This document shows positions 19,485 through 28,924 of a stretch of DNA of 64,000 nucleotides, one piece after another. Below the pieces are notes generated by a model. The model worked only from the letters and a program-made list of their open reading frames with translations. It searched no databases and was not told the DNA's origin. The stretch is taken from contig CALNWN010000010.1 of assembly GCA_940746715.1 (NCBI GenBank), positions 62,001-126,000 on the forward strand, given 5' to 3'. The first letter of the stretch is position 1, and each line of letters begins with the position of its first letter. Position numbers and translations under genes: made by a program. This stretch comes from an uncultured Paraburkholderia sp. Its GTDB lineage: Bacteria > Pseudomonadota > Gammaproteobacteria > Burkholderiales > Burkholderiaceae.

Positions 19485-20114
19485 ATGCCAGCCTCAACTG
19501 CCGTCCTCACCATCCTCGCCGCGCTGCTATTAGGCGCGATGAGTCCGGGACCGAGCTTCGTCATCGTCGCGCGCAATGCAATCGGTCTGTCGCGCGGCGA
19601 CGGTCTCGCGACGGCGCTCGGCATGGGAATCGGCGGCGTGTTCTTTAGCGGCATCGCGTTGCTCGGCCTGTACACGTTGCTTGCCACCGTCGAATGGCTT
19701 TATATCGGACTCAAAGTGGCCGGCGGGCTCTATCTGGTTTATCTCGCCTCGAAGATCTGGCGCGGCGCCGCCATTCCATTCGACGCTGCCCAAAGCGCCT
19801 CAACCAATCCACGCAAATCGTTCTGGATTGGCCTCAGCACGCAACTCAGTAATCCGAAGACAGCGGTTTACTACGGCAGTATCTTCGCGGCGCTTTTGCC
19901 GCAGCATCCGCCGCTGTGGTGCTATTTCGCGTTGCCGCCCGCGATCTTCGGCATCGAGGCGGGCTGGTACACCGTTGTCGCCTTGTGCTTTTCGAGCAAG
20001 CGTCCGCGCGAAATCTATCTGCGGTGGAAGGCCTGGATCGATCGCATCGCCGCCGGCGCGGTCGCCGCTCTCGGCTTGCGTCTCATCGTAATGGCGCACA
20101 AAGTGGGCATCTGA
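19485..20114 (+). CDS. LysE/RhtB-family amino acid exporter
   Basis: A 209-aa inner-membrane protein with the LysE signature near the N-terminus (MSPGPSFVIVARNAIGLSRG) and about six hydrophobic segments. It matches threonine/homoserine-type exporters in length. The start at 19485 is supported by GGGAAGGGAGAC; an in-frame extension upstream is not membrane-like. Substrate is unknown. It is monocistronic and appears intact. Confidence 0.88.
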   Translation: MPASTAVLTILAALLLGAMSPGPSFVIVARNAIGLSRGDGLATALGMGIGGVFFSGIALLGLYTLLATVEWLYIGLKVAGGLYLVYLASKIWRGAAIPFDAAQSASTNPRKSFWIGLSTQLSNPKTAVYYGSIFAALLPQHPPLWCYFALPPAIFGIEAGWYTVVALCFSSKRPREIYLRWKAWIDRIAAGAVAALGLRLIVMAHKVGI

Positions 20115-20386
20115 CACTGCGTCCAAAAAAGCGGCCTGGCCGAGGTCGGCGAAAAGCCGGGCCGCAAACGGGGCCACATGGGTGAGCCCGAAAGCAGAAA
20201 ACAGTTACAAGTTAAATGTTGACGCTGGTGTGCCGCAGCGGTTACTGTGGCACCGAAATTCAAGAAGTTCGATTGCTGTTCATCAATGTCGCTCCCTCAG
20301 CGGTATTCGTTGCCCTCGCCCTCCTTGACGCTTCTCCCGCTCTTTCGCAGAGCCTATTTTCAATTTTCTTTTCTCAAGGATTCTTC

Positions 20387-20591
20387 ATGGATACCGGTAC
20401 CGTTAAGTGGTTCAACGACAGCAAAGGCTTTGGCTTCATCACTCCGGACAAGGGCGGCGACGACCTGTTCGCGCACTTCTCCGAAATCAGGGCCGACGGC
20501 TTCAAGACGCTCGCTGAAAATCAGAAGGTGAGCTTCGGAACCGAAGCAGGGCCCCAAGGGTCTGCAAGCGGCCAACATCAAGCCGCTCTAA
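20387..20591 (+). pseudogene. cspA: Cold-shock protein (CspA family), 3' frameshift
   Basis: Small RNA/ssDNA-binding chaperone. The start at 20387 follows CAAGGATTCTTC. The N-terminal 50 residues are canonical: GTVKWFNDSKGFGFITPD (RNP1 KGFGFI) and DLFAHFSEI (RNP2). At about 20537 an extra G (TTCGGAA instead of TTCGAA) shifts the frame. Removing it restores GPKGLQAANIKPL and the normal stop at 20589-20591 (67 aa). The shifted product loses the last beta strand. Since csp genes are usually retained, an error or paralogue redundancy should be considered. Confidence 0.82.
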
Positions 20592-20882
20592 GCCAAGTTT
20601 GAAGGGCCCGGTGTCCGGCATCGGACAACCGGGCTGCAGCGACATCCTCGCGGAGCTTCGTCTCCCACAGTTGGCGCGCAATCGCTTTGGAGTTGCAGCC
20701 GTACCGGCAACTCGCCCGAGCGCCAAACGCTTCGTTGTACCTCATTCGCCTTTCGGCTTCAACGCCTTTTAGCTTTTCGGCTGCGTTCTGATTCGGCTCG
20801 CAATGGCTTCGAATCGGCTCGTCCGCGCGACTCAATGGAAGTTCGCACGGAGGGCGCGCACTCGCACATTATTAAAATACAA

Positions 20883-21107
20883 ATGCAAAACAAACATATT
20901 CATCATTACAACGGCTACGCCGTCAAACCTTCGGCGCATCGTCTGCCCGACGGTAGTTTCTCGTCCAACCTGCTGCTCGAACGCGCCGACAGTGCGCGCA
21001 GCGAAGGCTTGTATCAGTTCTATTCACTCGATTATTTCGCCGACGAAGAACAGGCCTTGCAGCATTCCGCACGCTGGGCACATGAGTGGATCGATACGCG
21101 AGGTTGA
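20883..21107 (+). CDS. Hypothetical small protein next to cold-shock gene
   Basis: A 74-aa protein (IHHYNGYAVKPSAHRLPDGS, ERADSARSEGLYQFYSLDYF, ARWAHEWIDTRG) of a conserved Burkholderia family without known function. It has no signal peptide or membrane segment. An ATG at 20835 is in frame; 20883 was preferred because homologous sequence appears to begin there, but neither start has a ribosome site. The 291 bp between cspA and this gene holds no recognised gene. Confidence 0.6.
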   Translation: MQNKHIHHYNGYAVKPSAHRLPDGSFSSNLLLERADSARSEGLYQFYSLDYFADEEQALQHSARWAHEWIDTRG

Positions 21108-21216
21108 CGCAACATGAGCGCGCAAAGTTCGACGTTCTGACTTTTTGCCGCTTTCTAAAAGGCACGGCCCCCGTAGCAGCCGCGCCTTCCCTGCCCGATT
21201 TTTTGCGGCACGCGGA

Positions 21217-21243
21217 TAAAGAATCCGCTTCGACAGCCATTAT
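21217..21243 (+). promoter_or_regulatory. Candidate sigma-28 (FliA) promoter
   Basis: TAAAGAAT, 11 bp, GCCATTAT, against the consensus TAAAGTTT-N11-GCCGATAA. It lies 69 bp before the start of the third chemotaxis receptor. Motif-based inference. Confidence 0.4.
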
Positions 21244-21311
21244 GCGAACTATGGCGCGGCCTCGCCCGCGCCCCTTCCTATTTCGCGCTCAACGCACTGT
21301 CGAATCCAATA

Positions 21312-22872
21312 ATGAACCGACTGACACTGAAACAGAAGTTGTGGGTGCCACTGCTGCCTTGCTGGGCGGCGCTGCTGATCGTCACCGTAGTCAACGCGTT
21401 CGAAGCGCGTAGCGCGCAGATGGACGCGCGCCGCTCGGCGCTTGCCGACGTCACCGACATGGCGGCGTCGATCGTCGCCGATTACGCGAAGCAGGCCGAC
21501 GCCGGGAAGCTTTTCCGTCGACGACGCCAAGCAGCAGGCCATCGCCCGCGTCGTCGCACAGCGCTACGGCAAGTCCGGCTACGTGACGATCGTGCGCAGC
21601 GACTCGATGATGGTCGCTCATCCAATGGCCCGCAGCTCAACGGCAAGGACATGAGCGGCTTTCGCGACGCCAAGGGCAACGCGCTGTACCACGACATCGC
21701 CGCGGCAGGCGGTTCCGCCGAAGGCTCCGGCTACCTGCGCTACTGGTGGCCGAAACCCGGCGAGACGAAGCCGAGCGAAAAAATCGGCTATGTGAAGCGC
21801 TTCGGTCCGTGGAACTGGGACTTCATCGCCGGCGCCTACATGGACGACATCCAGGCGCAGTTCTACGAGACGCTACTGCGCTCCGGCGCCATGCTGCTGG
21901 TGCTGGGCATGCTGGTGTCGTTCGTCGCCTCGCGCGTGGTGCGCAACGTGTCGCGTTCGATCGGCGGCGAGCCGTCCGCGGCGGCGCACATCGCCATGCG
22001 CATCGCTCGCGGCGACCTTGCAACGCCTATCGACTTGCGCCGCGACGACACCTCGAGCCTGCTCTTCTCGTTGCGCGAAATGCGCGATCAACTCGCGGCC
22101 ACAGTCGCGCGCATCAAGCGTTCGGCGGAGAGGATCACGGTGGCGTCGAAGGAGATTGCCGCAGGCAATCTCGACCTGTCGAGCCGCACCGAAGAACAGG
22201 CGGCGTCATTGCAGCAAACCGCCGCGAGCATGGACGAACTGACCAAGACCGTCACGCAGAACGCCGACAACGCGGCAACGGCGTCCGAACTGGCGAAGGA
22301 CGCGTCGAGCGTCGCTGCGCGCGGCGGCGAAGTCGTCAACGACGTCGTCGAGAAAATGGCCGGCATTACGGAAAGTTCACGCAAGATCGGCGAGATCATC
22401 AACGTGATCGAAGGCATTGCGTTCCAGACGAACATTCTTGCACTCAACGCCGCCGTGGAAACGGCACGCGCCGGCGAGAAAGGCCGCGGCTTCGCGGTCG
22501 TGGCCGGGCGAGGTCCGCAATCTCGCGCAACGCAGTGCGACGGCAGCGAAGGAAATCAAGGTGCTGATCGATCAGTCCGTCGAGCAGGTCGGCGAAGGTT
22601 CGACGCTGGCCGGCAGGGCGGGCAGCACGATCGGCGAGGTGGTCGAGGCCGTGCGCCGGGTCACGGCGATCATGAACGAGATCTCGGCGGCTTCGAAGGA
22701 GCAAAGCTCCGGCATCGGCGAAGTGAACCTCGCGATCCGCCAGATCGACGACGTCACGCAGCGCAACGCGGCGCTGGTCGAGCAGGCCGCGGCCGCCGCG
22801 GGTTCGCTGGACGAGCAGACCGAGCAGTTGCGTGAAGCCGTCGCGGTGTTCAAGGTTGGACAGCGCGCCTGA
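21312..22872 (+). pseudogene. Methyl-accepting chemotaxis protein (sCache type), three frameshifts
   Basis: The start (MNRLTLKQKLWVPLLPCWAA) gives TM1 and a single-Cache periplasmic sensor (VDDAKQQAIARVVAQRYGKS, SMMVAHP, NGPQLNGKDMSGFRDAKGN, NWDFIAGAYMDD). The reading frame breaks three times: near 21508 (extra T in TTTT), near 21628 (one base missing) and near 22507 (extra G in GGG before EVRNLAQRSATAAKEIK). HAMP and the signalling hairpin are otherwise complete, with ETARAGE where most receptors have EAARAGE. It ends in VFKVGQRA without a tether. Confidence 0.85.
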
Positions 22873-22936
22873 TCCCGCGAACCGACTGACGAGAAGCAGC
22901 GGGCTGCGATTGCATCGACCGGTTTCTCGCCGGCAT

Positions 22937-22965
22937 AAAAAAGGTGCCGCGAACGGCACCTTTTT
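22937..22965. terminator. Bidirectional Rho-independent terminator
   Basis: A6-GGTGCCG-loop-CGGCACC-T5, placed between the convergent chemoreceptor and porin genes. Both strands have a T tract. Confidence 0.88.
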
Positions 22966-22991
22966 GTACAACAAGCAGCTTCTGCTGAAGC

Positions 22992-24134
22992 TTAGAAGCG
23001 GTGACGCAGACCGACCGTGGCAGCCGTCTGGTTCTTCGACGACGACGGAGCTTGCGTGATGTCGCCGCTGTAGATCGAAGCCACACCGCCGTCGCCCATT
23101 GCGTGCTGGTACACGGCTTGAGCGTAGACGTCCGTACGACGCGACAGCGCGTAATCAGCCTGCAGGCCGATCTGGTGGTAACGCACCGAGGTCGAGCCGC
23201 CGTTTGCAGCAACGCCGTAGCCCTTGCCGTCCGTGAACGTGTAGGCAACGCCGAGGCCCAGAGCCGGGGTCAGGTTGTACTTGCCGTTGACTTCGTAGTT
23301 GTTGGCACGCAGCGATTGCTGAACGCCTGCAACGTTGTCTATGCGCGATTGCGTCCATGCGAGACCGACGGTAGCCGGGCCGAACGAGTACGAACCTGCT
23401 GCACCGAATTCACGCTGACGGAAGTTGCCGGCGAGACCCAGGAACGCGCCGTCCGAAGCGCCGCCGTTCGTTGCCGTGCCTGCTGCGTTCGTCGCGCCCG
23501 GGTTGTTCTGCTGTGCGTAAGCAGCGCCCAAACGCAGACCTTGCCACTGATAGGCAACGCCCAAGCTGTATTCACGGTTGTTCGCGAATGCGCCAGCCTG
23601 GTTCGAGAAGCCGTACGTGCCGCCGAACGTGAAGCCAGCGTAGTTAGCGCTCGTGTACTTGACCGAGTTGTTGACCGCGAAGCCGCCGTTCGTGTTCAGG
23701 TTGTCGTTGTTGAACGGATGCGCGAAGTACGTGCCGCCCCAGCTGCCGGTTGCGGTCAGCGGTGCGAGGAAGTCCTGCGCTGCGTCGTATTGACGGCCCA
23801 GCGTGACGGTACCGAACTGTGCGCTCGACAGACCGACGAAGGCCTGACGGTTGAACATGCCGTTGTTGTTCGCGAAGCGGCCGTTGTTGACGTTAAAACC
23901 GCTTTCCAACGTGAAGATTGCCTTCAGGCCGTTGCCCAAGTCTTCCGAGCCGCGCAGACCGAAGCGGCTTTGGTCGATGCCGCCGCTGCCGGCTGCCCAC
24001 TTCGAGTTGTGAGCAACGTTGCTCGTGTAGGTCACGCCGGCGTCCAGCAGGCCGTACAGGGTGACGCTGCTCTGTGCGTGAGCGACGGAAGCGAACGATG
24101 CGGCAACCGCAACGACGATAAGACTCTTTTTCAT
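22992..24134 (-). CDS. Gram-negative porin (OmpC family)
   Basis: A 380-aa trimeric outer-membrane porin. Signal peptide MKKSLIVVAVAASFASVAHA, then a strand typical for the family (QSSVTLYGLLDAGVTYTSN), the SRFGLRGSEDLGNGLKAIF motif and the Phe-terminated last strand (VGLRHRF). The start at 24134 is supported by AACAGGAGT. It is intact, with its own terminator and a long upstream region, which suggests strong, separate expression. Confidence 0.93.
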   Translation of the reverse strand: MKKSLIVVAVAASFASVAHAQSSVTLYGLLDAGVTYTSNVAHNSKWAAGSGGIDQSRFGLRGSEDLGNGLKAIFTLESGFNVNNGRFANNNGMFNRQAFVGLSSAQFGTVTLGRQYDAAQDFLAPLTATGSWGGTYFAHPFNNDNLNTNGGFAVNNSVKYTSANYAGFTFGGTYGFSNQAGAFANNREYSLGVAYQWQGLRLGAAYAQQNNPGATNAAGTATNGGASDGAFLGLAGNFRQREFGAAGSYSFGPATVGLAWTQSRIDNVAGVQQSLRANNYEVNGKYNLTPALGLGVAYTFTDGKGYGVAANGGSTSVRYHQIGLQADYALSRRTDVYAQAVYQHAMGDGGVASIYSGDITQAPSSSKNQTAATVGLRHRF

Positions 24135-24939
24135 GCGTGGGACTCCTGTTCGATAAATTTCGCAAGGGGAGCGAGACTGGCCTCGACAGCGCACCGAGGC
24201 GCCGCCGCCCTTAGCCGAACCTTGGTGGAACGGCCGGGCACCCTTTAAACGAAGCGTGAGTGTAGGGTGACACCCTTAATACCGGCGCGGACAATTCACG
24301 CAACACGGTCTTGCCGGATCGGCAATAATCGAACGGGACTCTCTGCTAAGTCTTTGTTTTTGTATGGCAAACCGGAAAAACAAGCGCGCGCCCGCCTGCG
24401 CTAGCCATAAATTATTTGCAACTTTTCAATAAGCCAAGTTGCGTGGATGCAACAGGTTGTAATACCCGCGAAGTAATCGGCGAGGCGAAAAGCCTATTAA
24501 AGACTCCACGCGCTGCTTATTAATTGAGCATTTGGAGCGCGCAGAAAGCCTCAATCACTTTATTTTCCGAGTTCTGGAACTTAATCTAATTGATATTGCC
24601 CGCTTAGCCACCGCTTATTCATGATGGGCACTTAGTGCCACTTTCAGCGCGGCAAATAAAATGCCGCCTCTCAGGCGGCTCTCGCGCGATCACGGCGAAG
24701 ACGCTCACGGCGAAGACGCCGTATTCACTTTATTTACTTTATCTAATAGGTGAAGTCTTCAGCACGGGCATGTCCGGAGGTGAACTGCGGCGCCGACCGC
24801 CGCGTGACTCACCCGGTGCTGAAAGCGGACGGCAATGCATCGAACAGCCTTCCATCTCCATTAACGGCACGGCCGTTCGTCTTTTGACGCCGTAGTTTCC
24901 CTAATTCCAACACCGGTCTGTGTAACGTTCTGCTCCTGC
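24135..24939 (-). other. Long intergenic region upstream of porin
   Basis: About 805 bp without a recognisable gene. The half near the porin is unusually AT-rich (24350-24620) and likely contains the porin promoter. A small dyad, GTTGC-N6-GCAAC, lies near 24438-24453. Open frames here have no plausible start or composition. Confidence 0.5.
24653..24679 (-). terminator. Rho-independent terminator (minus strand)
   Basis: GCCGCC-N5-GGCGGC stem whose minus-strand 3' side is ATTTTATTT. It could end the transcript of the small acidic protein gene at 24940-25113. Confidence 0.55.
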
Positions 24940-25113
24940 CTAGGACTCGTCCTCGGCCTCGCCGAGCGCATCTTCGTCCTCGGGAGAGCTGCCGGGCGCG
25001 AGCGGATCGGTTTGCGGCGGCGTGCCGGGCAGCGGGCGCGGCTGCTCGCCGGGCGCATCGAGCGGCTCATTCGACGGGTCGGCGACGGGGTCTATCGTGG
25101 GGTCGGTTTGCAT
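24940..25113 (-). CDS. Small acidic, proline-rich hypothetical protein
   Basis: A 57-aa protein (MQTDPTIDPVADPSNEPLDA to EDEDALGEAEDES), intrinsically disordered by composition. The start at 25113 is set by CAGGAG at good spacing; the frame remains open further upstream but the composition there is not convincing. Similar Pro/Asp-rich short proteins occur in Burkholderia genomes; function unknown. Another Pro-rich peptide of the same style is at 55305. Confidence 0.6.
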   Translation of the reverse strand: MQTDPTIDPVADPSNEPLDAPGEQPRPLPGTPPQTDPLAPGSSPEDEDALGEAEDES

Positions 25114-25652
25114 GATGAGCTCCTGTGGAAGGGAACGTCTCCCACCCCAATCGGCGCAACGGCTATACCGCTGTAGGCTGTTTCCTTTCCGCGCCGCGAC
25201 AGCCCGCGCCGTCGATGTAGAAACTGCCCACAGTCGAGGCTGAAGTTTCAAGCGTCGTCGGTGTACCGGGCTACTGTTGCGAGGATCGTCGGCGCGAGCG
25301 GGCCGATTGTCCGCTGTGCCAGTCAGAAAAGGCTCGAGACCGAAGAGCCATGCAAAGCAGAAGGTGATGCGCGCGAACAGGCTCAACGGCCGCTGCCGCG
25401 CGCGTTCGACGACGCCCGAAAGCGGCGCGGCTAGCACGGGTTCGGGCTGCGAAAATTCAGTAGCGGTCTGGTTATGTCGCATGGTGGTAGTGGTTATTGA
25501 TCTCGTCGGGACGCGGAGCTTTAGCAAAGCGCGCGCCAGCCGCTCCGCGGCGAATGTCGTTGCGCTCGCTGCGAGTCGGCAGCCAGTTCGTCGGTCGGTG
25601 TTTACCCGCTAACTCGTTGTTCGTACTTGCGCACGGGTAAAACGCGACACAG

Positions 25653-25670
25653 AATGTAAGCGCTATCATT
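25653..25670. promoter_or_regulatory. LacI-type operator, copy 1
   Basis: AATGTAAGCGCTATCATT is a near-perfect dyad (AATG-NN-AGCGCT-NN-CATT) with the central CG pair typical of LacI/GalR-family operators. It lies 76 bp centre to centre from copy 2, upstream of the MFS/DapA-like operon. Confidence 0.6.
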
Positions 25671-25728
25671 CGACGCGCAACAGGTTGGCACCCCTCCCTC
25701 GGAGCCACCAGTCTCGAGGCCGCCTGAC

Positions 25729-25746
25729 AATGTAAGCGCTACCATA
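25729..25746. promoter_or_regulatory. LacI-type operator, copy 2
   Basis: AATGTAAGCGCTACCATA repeats copy 1 in 16 of 18 positions. Two operators about seven helical turns apart suggest repression by DNA looping. No lacI-type gene is present in the window. Confidence 0.6.
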
Positions 25747-25905
25747 ACCGCGGGCCTACGCGACCCGCGGTAGACATCGCAACAAAAAGGGCAAAAGACC
25801 CTGCGCCACCGCGCGCGTTCACCGCAACGCGCGATTTCTGGCCGCCCGGCATCGCATCGGCGCGGCCGCCCAGCCGAACACAAACATGAAACAGAGACAA
25901 CGATC

Positions 25906-27223
25906 ATGAGCGCAACCCCAGTCACGAGCAGGCCCCGCCCAAAATTCGCCGCGCGCAGGTCGTGGCGCTCACGCTCCTGATGGTGAGCGGGATCGTCAAT
26001 TACCTGGACCGCGGCACGCTCACCGTCGCCAATCCGTTGATCCGTCACGACATGGGCCTGACGCTCGGGCAGATGGGCGTGCTGCTCTCGGCGTTCTCGT
26101 GGAGCTATGCGCTCTTTCAGCGCCGGTCGGCGGGCTCGTCGACAGAATCGGGCCGCGCAAGCTGCTCGGCATGGGCCTGATCCTGTGGTCGCTTGCGCAG
26201 GCGGCCGGCGGCTTCGTGTCCACCTTCGGCTGGTTCGTGCTCGCGCGGATCCTGCTCGGGATCGGCGAAGCGCCGCAGTTTCCGTCGGCGGCTCGCGTGG
26301 TGAGCAACTGGTTCCCGCTGCGCGAACGCGGCAAACCAACGGGCATCTTCAACTCCGCGTCGCCGCTCGGAACCGCGCTCGCCCCGCTCTGCCTCTCGGT
26401 GCTCGTCGTGAATTTTCATTGGCGCTGGGCCTTCATCGTGACGGGCATCACCGGCCTCGTCGTGGCCGCCGTGTGGTTCGCGCTCTACCGCGACCCGGCC
26501 AAGGCGACGATGAGCGAAGCCGAGCGCCGCTATCTGGCAGGCGATGAAGCCGACCACAAGCCGGCGCCCGCCGTCACTTTCGCCGACTGGCGCTCGCTCT
26601 TTTCGCACGCCACCACATGGGGCATGCTGATCGGCTTTTTCGGCTCCGTCTATCTGAACTGGGTCTACCTCACGTGGCTGCCCGGCTATCTGACGATGGA
26701 GCGTCACATGAGCATGATGCACACGGGCGTCGCGGCATCGGTGCCGTTCTTTTGCGGCTTTCTCGGCGCGCTCACGGCCGGCTGGTTTTCGGATCTGATC
26801 ACGAGCCGCAGCGCGAGCCCGGTCGCGAGCTGCCGCAATGCCGTGGTGATTGCGATGCTTGGCATGGTCGCGTTCACGATCCCGGCGGCGCTCGTCGAAA
26901 GCAATACGCTGGCGATCGTGTGCATTTCCGTTGTGATCTTTCTGGCCAACGCGGCTTCCGCGAGTTCGTGGGCGCTCGCCACGGCCGCCGCGCCGCCGAA
27001 CCGCGTCGGCTCGCTCGGCGCGATCCAGAATTTTGGCGGGTTTCTCGGCGGCGCGCTCGCGCCTATCTTCACCGGCTACATCGCGCAGACGTGGTCATTC
27101 GTGCCGGCGCTGCTCACCGCCGCGGGCATCGCCTTCGTTGGCGCAATGAGCTACCTGCTGCTGGTGCGCAAACCGATCGCCGACGAACCCGCCGCCAACG
27201 AACCGATGCAGGCGCCGGCATGA
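25906..27223 (+). pseudogene. MFS transporter (ACS/glucarate-galactonate type), two frameshifts
   Basis: A twelve-TM anion:cation symporter-like permease for sugar acids. TM1 carries GIVNYLDRGTLTVANPLI, then LSAFSWSYALFQ, the motif VDRIGPRKLLGMGLILWS, and a normal C-terminus ending at 27223. Frameshifts are near 25935 (C-rich run) and at about 26122, where one T is missing from the CAG-CTG-CCG context between LFQ and PVGGLVDR. Otherwise about 435 residues are conserved. It lies 46 bp upstream of the DapA-family gene and behind the two operators. Confidence 0.82.
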
Positions 27224-27268
27224 ACGCATTGCCGCCCGCCCCACGAACTCTCTTCAGGAGCACTGAAC

Positions 27269-27900
27269 ATGACAATCGCGCAGCAAACCCGTCCGTCCAT
27301 TCAAGGCATCGTCCCCGTGATGCTGACGCCGTTCGACGACTCCGGCGCGATCGACTACGCCGGCCTCGAACGTCTGATCGAGTGGTACATCGCGCATGGA
27401 TCGGACGCGCTCTTCGCGGTCGCGCAGTCGAGCGAAATGCAGTTTCTCACGCTCGCCGAGCGCGGCGCGCTGGGACGCTTCGTCGTCGAAAAAGTGGCGG
27501 GCAGAATTCCTGTCGTGGTGTCCGGCCACATCAGCGACGACCCCGCCGCGCAAGTCGAAGAGCTGAACGTCGCGGCGGCCACGGGCGCGCAAGGCGTGGT
27601 GCTCGAGACCAACCGGCTCGATCCCGCACGTGAGGGAACGCGCGCCTTCGGAACGCGCGCCTTCGCCGCGAATCTCGAGCGGCTGCTCGCGCGTCTTCCC
27701 GCGGATGTGCCGCTTGGGCTCTATGAATGCCCGGCGCCGTATCGCCGACTTCTTTCGGATGACGAACTAAAACTGTGCATCGACACGGGCCGTTTCATCA
27801 TGCTGAAGGACGTGAGTTGCGATCTGCCGACCGTCAAACGCCGCGTCGCACTCGCGCAAAGCTCGCCGCTGAAGATCCTCAACGCCAACGCGGCAATGGC
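27269..27900 (+). pseudogene. DapA-family (dihydrodipicolinate synthase-like) lyase, 3' end deleted
   Basis: A class I aldolase barrel. The start at 27269 follows TTCAGGAGCACTG. Family residues are visible: the YECPAPY tyrosine and the Schiff-base lysine in FIMLKDVSCD. Substrate is unknown; proximity to a sugar-acid-type transporter suggests a 2-keto-3-deoxy acid. After LKILNANAAMA, at about residue 210 of an expected ~300, homology ends and the DNA becomes the antisense of an aminotransferase gene. The frame runs on to 28033 with unrelated residues. One deletion removed both 3' ends. Confidence 0.8.
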
Positions 27901-28734
27901 CTGCGTCCAGGGCGTGCTGCACAGGTCCACTGTCTGCTTCGCGATCACTCAACGCCGCGCGATTTCAGCAGGTGCGATGGTCCAGCCCACGCGCAGGCCT
28001 GGCGCGACGATCTTCGAAAGGCTCGCGAAATGAACCACCCAGTCGCGTGAACCCTGCACTTCTTCGGCGAGAGCGAGGATCGAGGGGACGGCTTCACCGG
28101 AGAAACGCAGGTCGCCGTATGGGTCGTCTTCCACGATAACGAACCTGTATTGCACCGCCAGCTTGAGCAAGGCAATGCGGCGTTCCCGCGTGAGGGTGGC
28201 GCCAGTGGGATTCGCAAACGTGGGCACCGTGTAGAGCAGCTTCGGCCGCGCGAGCGTGCCGGACGCGAGAAGCGTGGCCAGATAGTCGACGTCGAGGCCG
28301 TGGGCATCGACGGGAATGGTCACCACTTTTGCCTGCTGAAGCCTGAGCGCCTGAAGCGTTGCGGGATACGCCGGCTGTTCGGTCAGCGCGACATCGCCCG
28401 GATTCACCAGCACGCGGAGCAACAGGTCGAGTCCCTGCTGCGATCCCGTCGTGACAAGCATTTCGTTCAGCGCACAGGACACGCCGCGACGCGCCATCAG
28501 ATTGACGAGCTCATGCTTGAGGCCCGGCAAACCATCGGTCGGTCCGTACTGCAGACAGAGATTCGGGTCGCGGTAGGCGCGAGCCTCAGCCTGTTGCAGA
28601 CCCTCCACATCGAACAGATCGCTCGCGGGATAGCCGCCGGCAAATGAAATCATGCCCGGTTCGCCGAGATACTTGAACAGCTCGCGAATGGGAGAGCCCG
28701 AGGGATGCTGAAAAGGTGCGGTGAATTCGTACAT
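27896..28734 (-). pseudogene. PLP aminotransferase (class I/II, 2-aminoadipate-type), internal stop and 3' deletion
   Basis: Start ATG 28734 (MYEFTAPFQHPSGSPIRELF). Fold-type I motifs: EGLQQAEARAYRDPNLCLQY, VTTGSQQGLDLLLRVLVNPG, PTFANPTGATLTRERR, EDDPYGDLRFSG and the PLP lysine in SLSKIVAPGLRVGW. An in-frame TGA at 27949-27951 interrupts ARR/VIAKQTVDLCSTPWTQAIA, and the sequence then ends at the junction with the DapA-like gene, losing about 100 residues. Its place beside pipecolate and aminoadipate genes suggests conversion of 2-aminoadipate to 2-oxoadipate. Confidence 0.82.
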
Positions 28735-28798
28735 GTTTGTCGTTGGCGAGGAACAGGGTGTTCAGACAGGCATTGTGGTCAGCGGTAATTTCCGCGGC

Positions 28799-28840
28799 AA
28801 ACGATATCTATGCACTACGTAGTGCCGTTTTCTCATCAAG
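28799..28840 (-). repeat. Regulatory-type repeat, copy A, with palindrome
   Basis: This 42-bp stretch is identical in 32 positions, without gaps, to 33153-33194 and shares the exact core TATCTATGCAC. It includes the perfect 14-bp palindrome GCACTACGTAGTGC (28812-28825). It lies 65-106 bp upstream of the aminotransferase start, a good position for an operator or promoter. Confidence 0.55.
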
Positions 28841-28856
28841 CTCGATACTGCGAATG

Positions 28857-28892
28857 AAAAAGGCCCGGCAGTTCGAATTGCCGGGCCTTTTT
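28857..28892. terminator. Rho-independent terminator
   Basis: AAAAAGGCCCGGCA-loop-TGCCGGGCCTTTTT-type long stem. On the minus strand it follows the DAO-family gene by 33 bp and separates it from the aminotransferase unit. Confidence 0.88.
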
Positions 28893-28924
28893 CACCGAAA
28901 AATCCCACCTGGATAAACGGCGCG

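Larger units (their letters stand above)
25114..25905 (+). other. Intergenic region with paired operators
   Basis: 792 bp. The part to about 25480 may hold a decayed minus-strand reading frame with one hydrophobic stretch (FARITFCFAWLFGLEPFL) and no ribosome site, and no family is recognised. The distal part carries two LacI-type operators (listed separately) and the presumed promoter of the MFS transporter gene. Confidence 0.4.

Noticed and set aside
20125..20165. Hairpin GCGGCCTGGC/GCCGGGCCGC with an A tract after the LysE-type gene, considered as a terminator
   Set aside because: The T tract would be on the minus strand, where no gene ends, and the stem is imperfect. Not listed as a feature.
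23001..24248. Plus-strand open frame of ~415 codons opposite the porin
   Set aside because: Val/Arg/Ala shadow frame. The porin on the other strand has signal peptide, motifs and C-terminal Phe.
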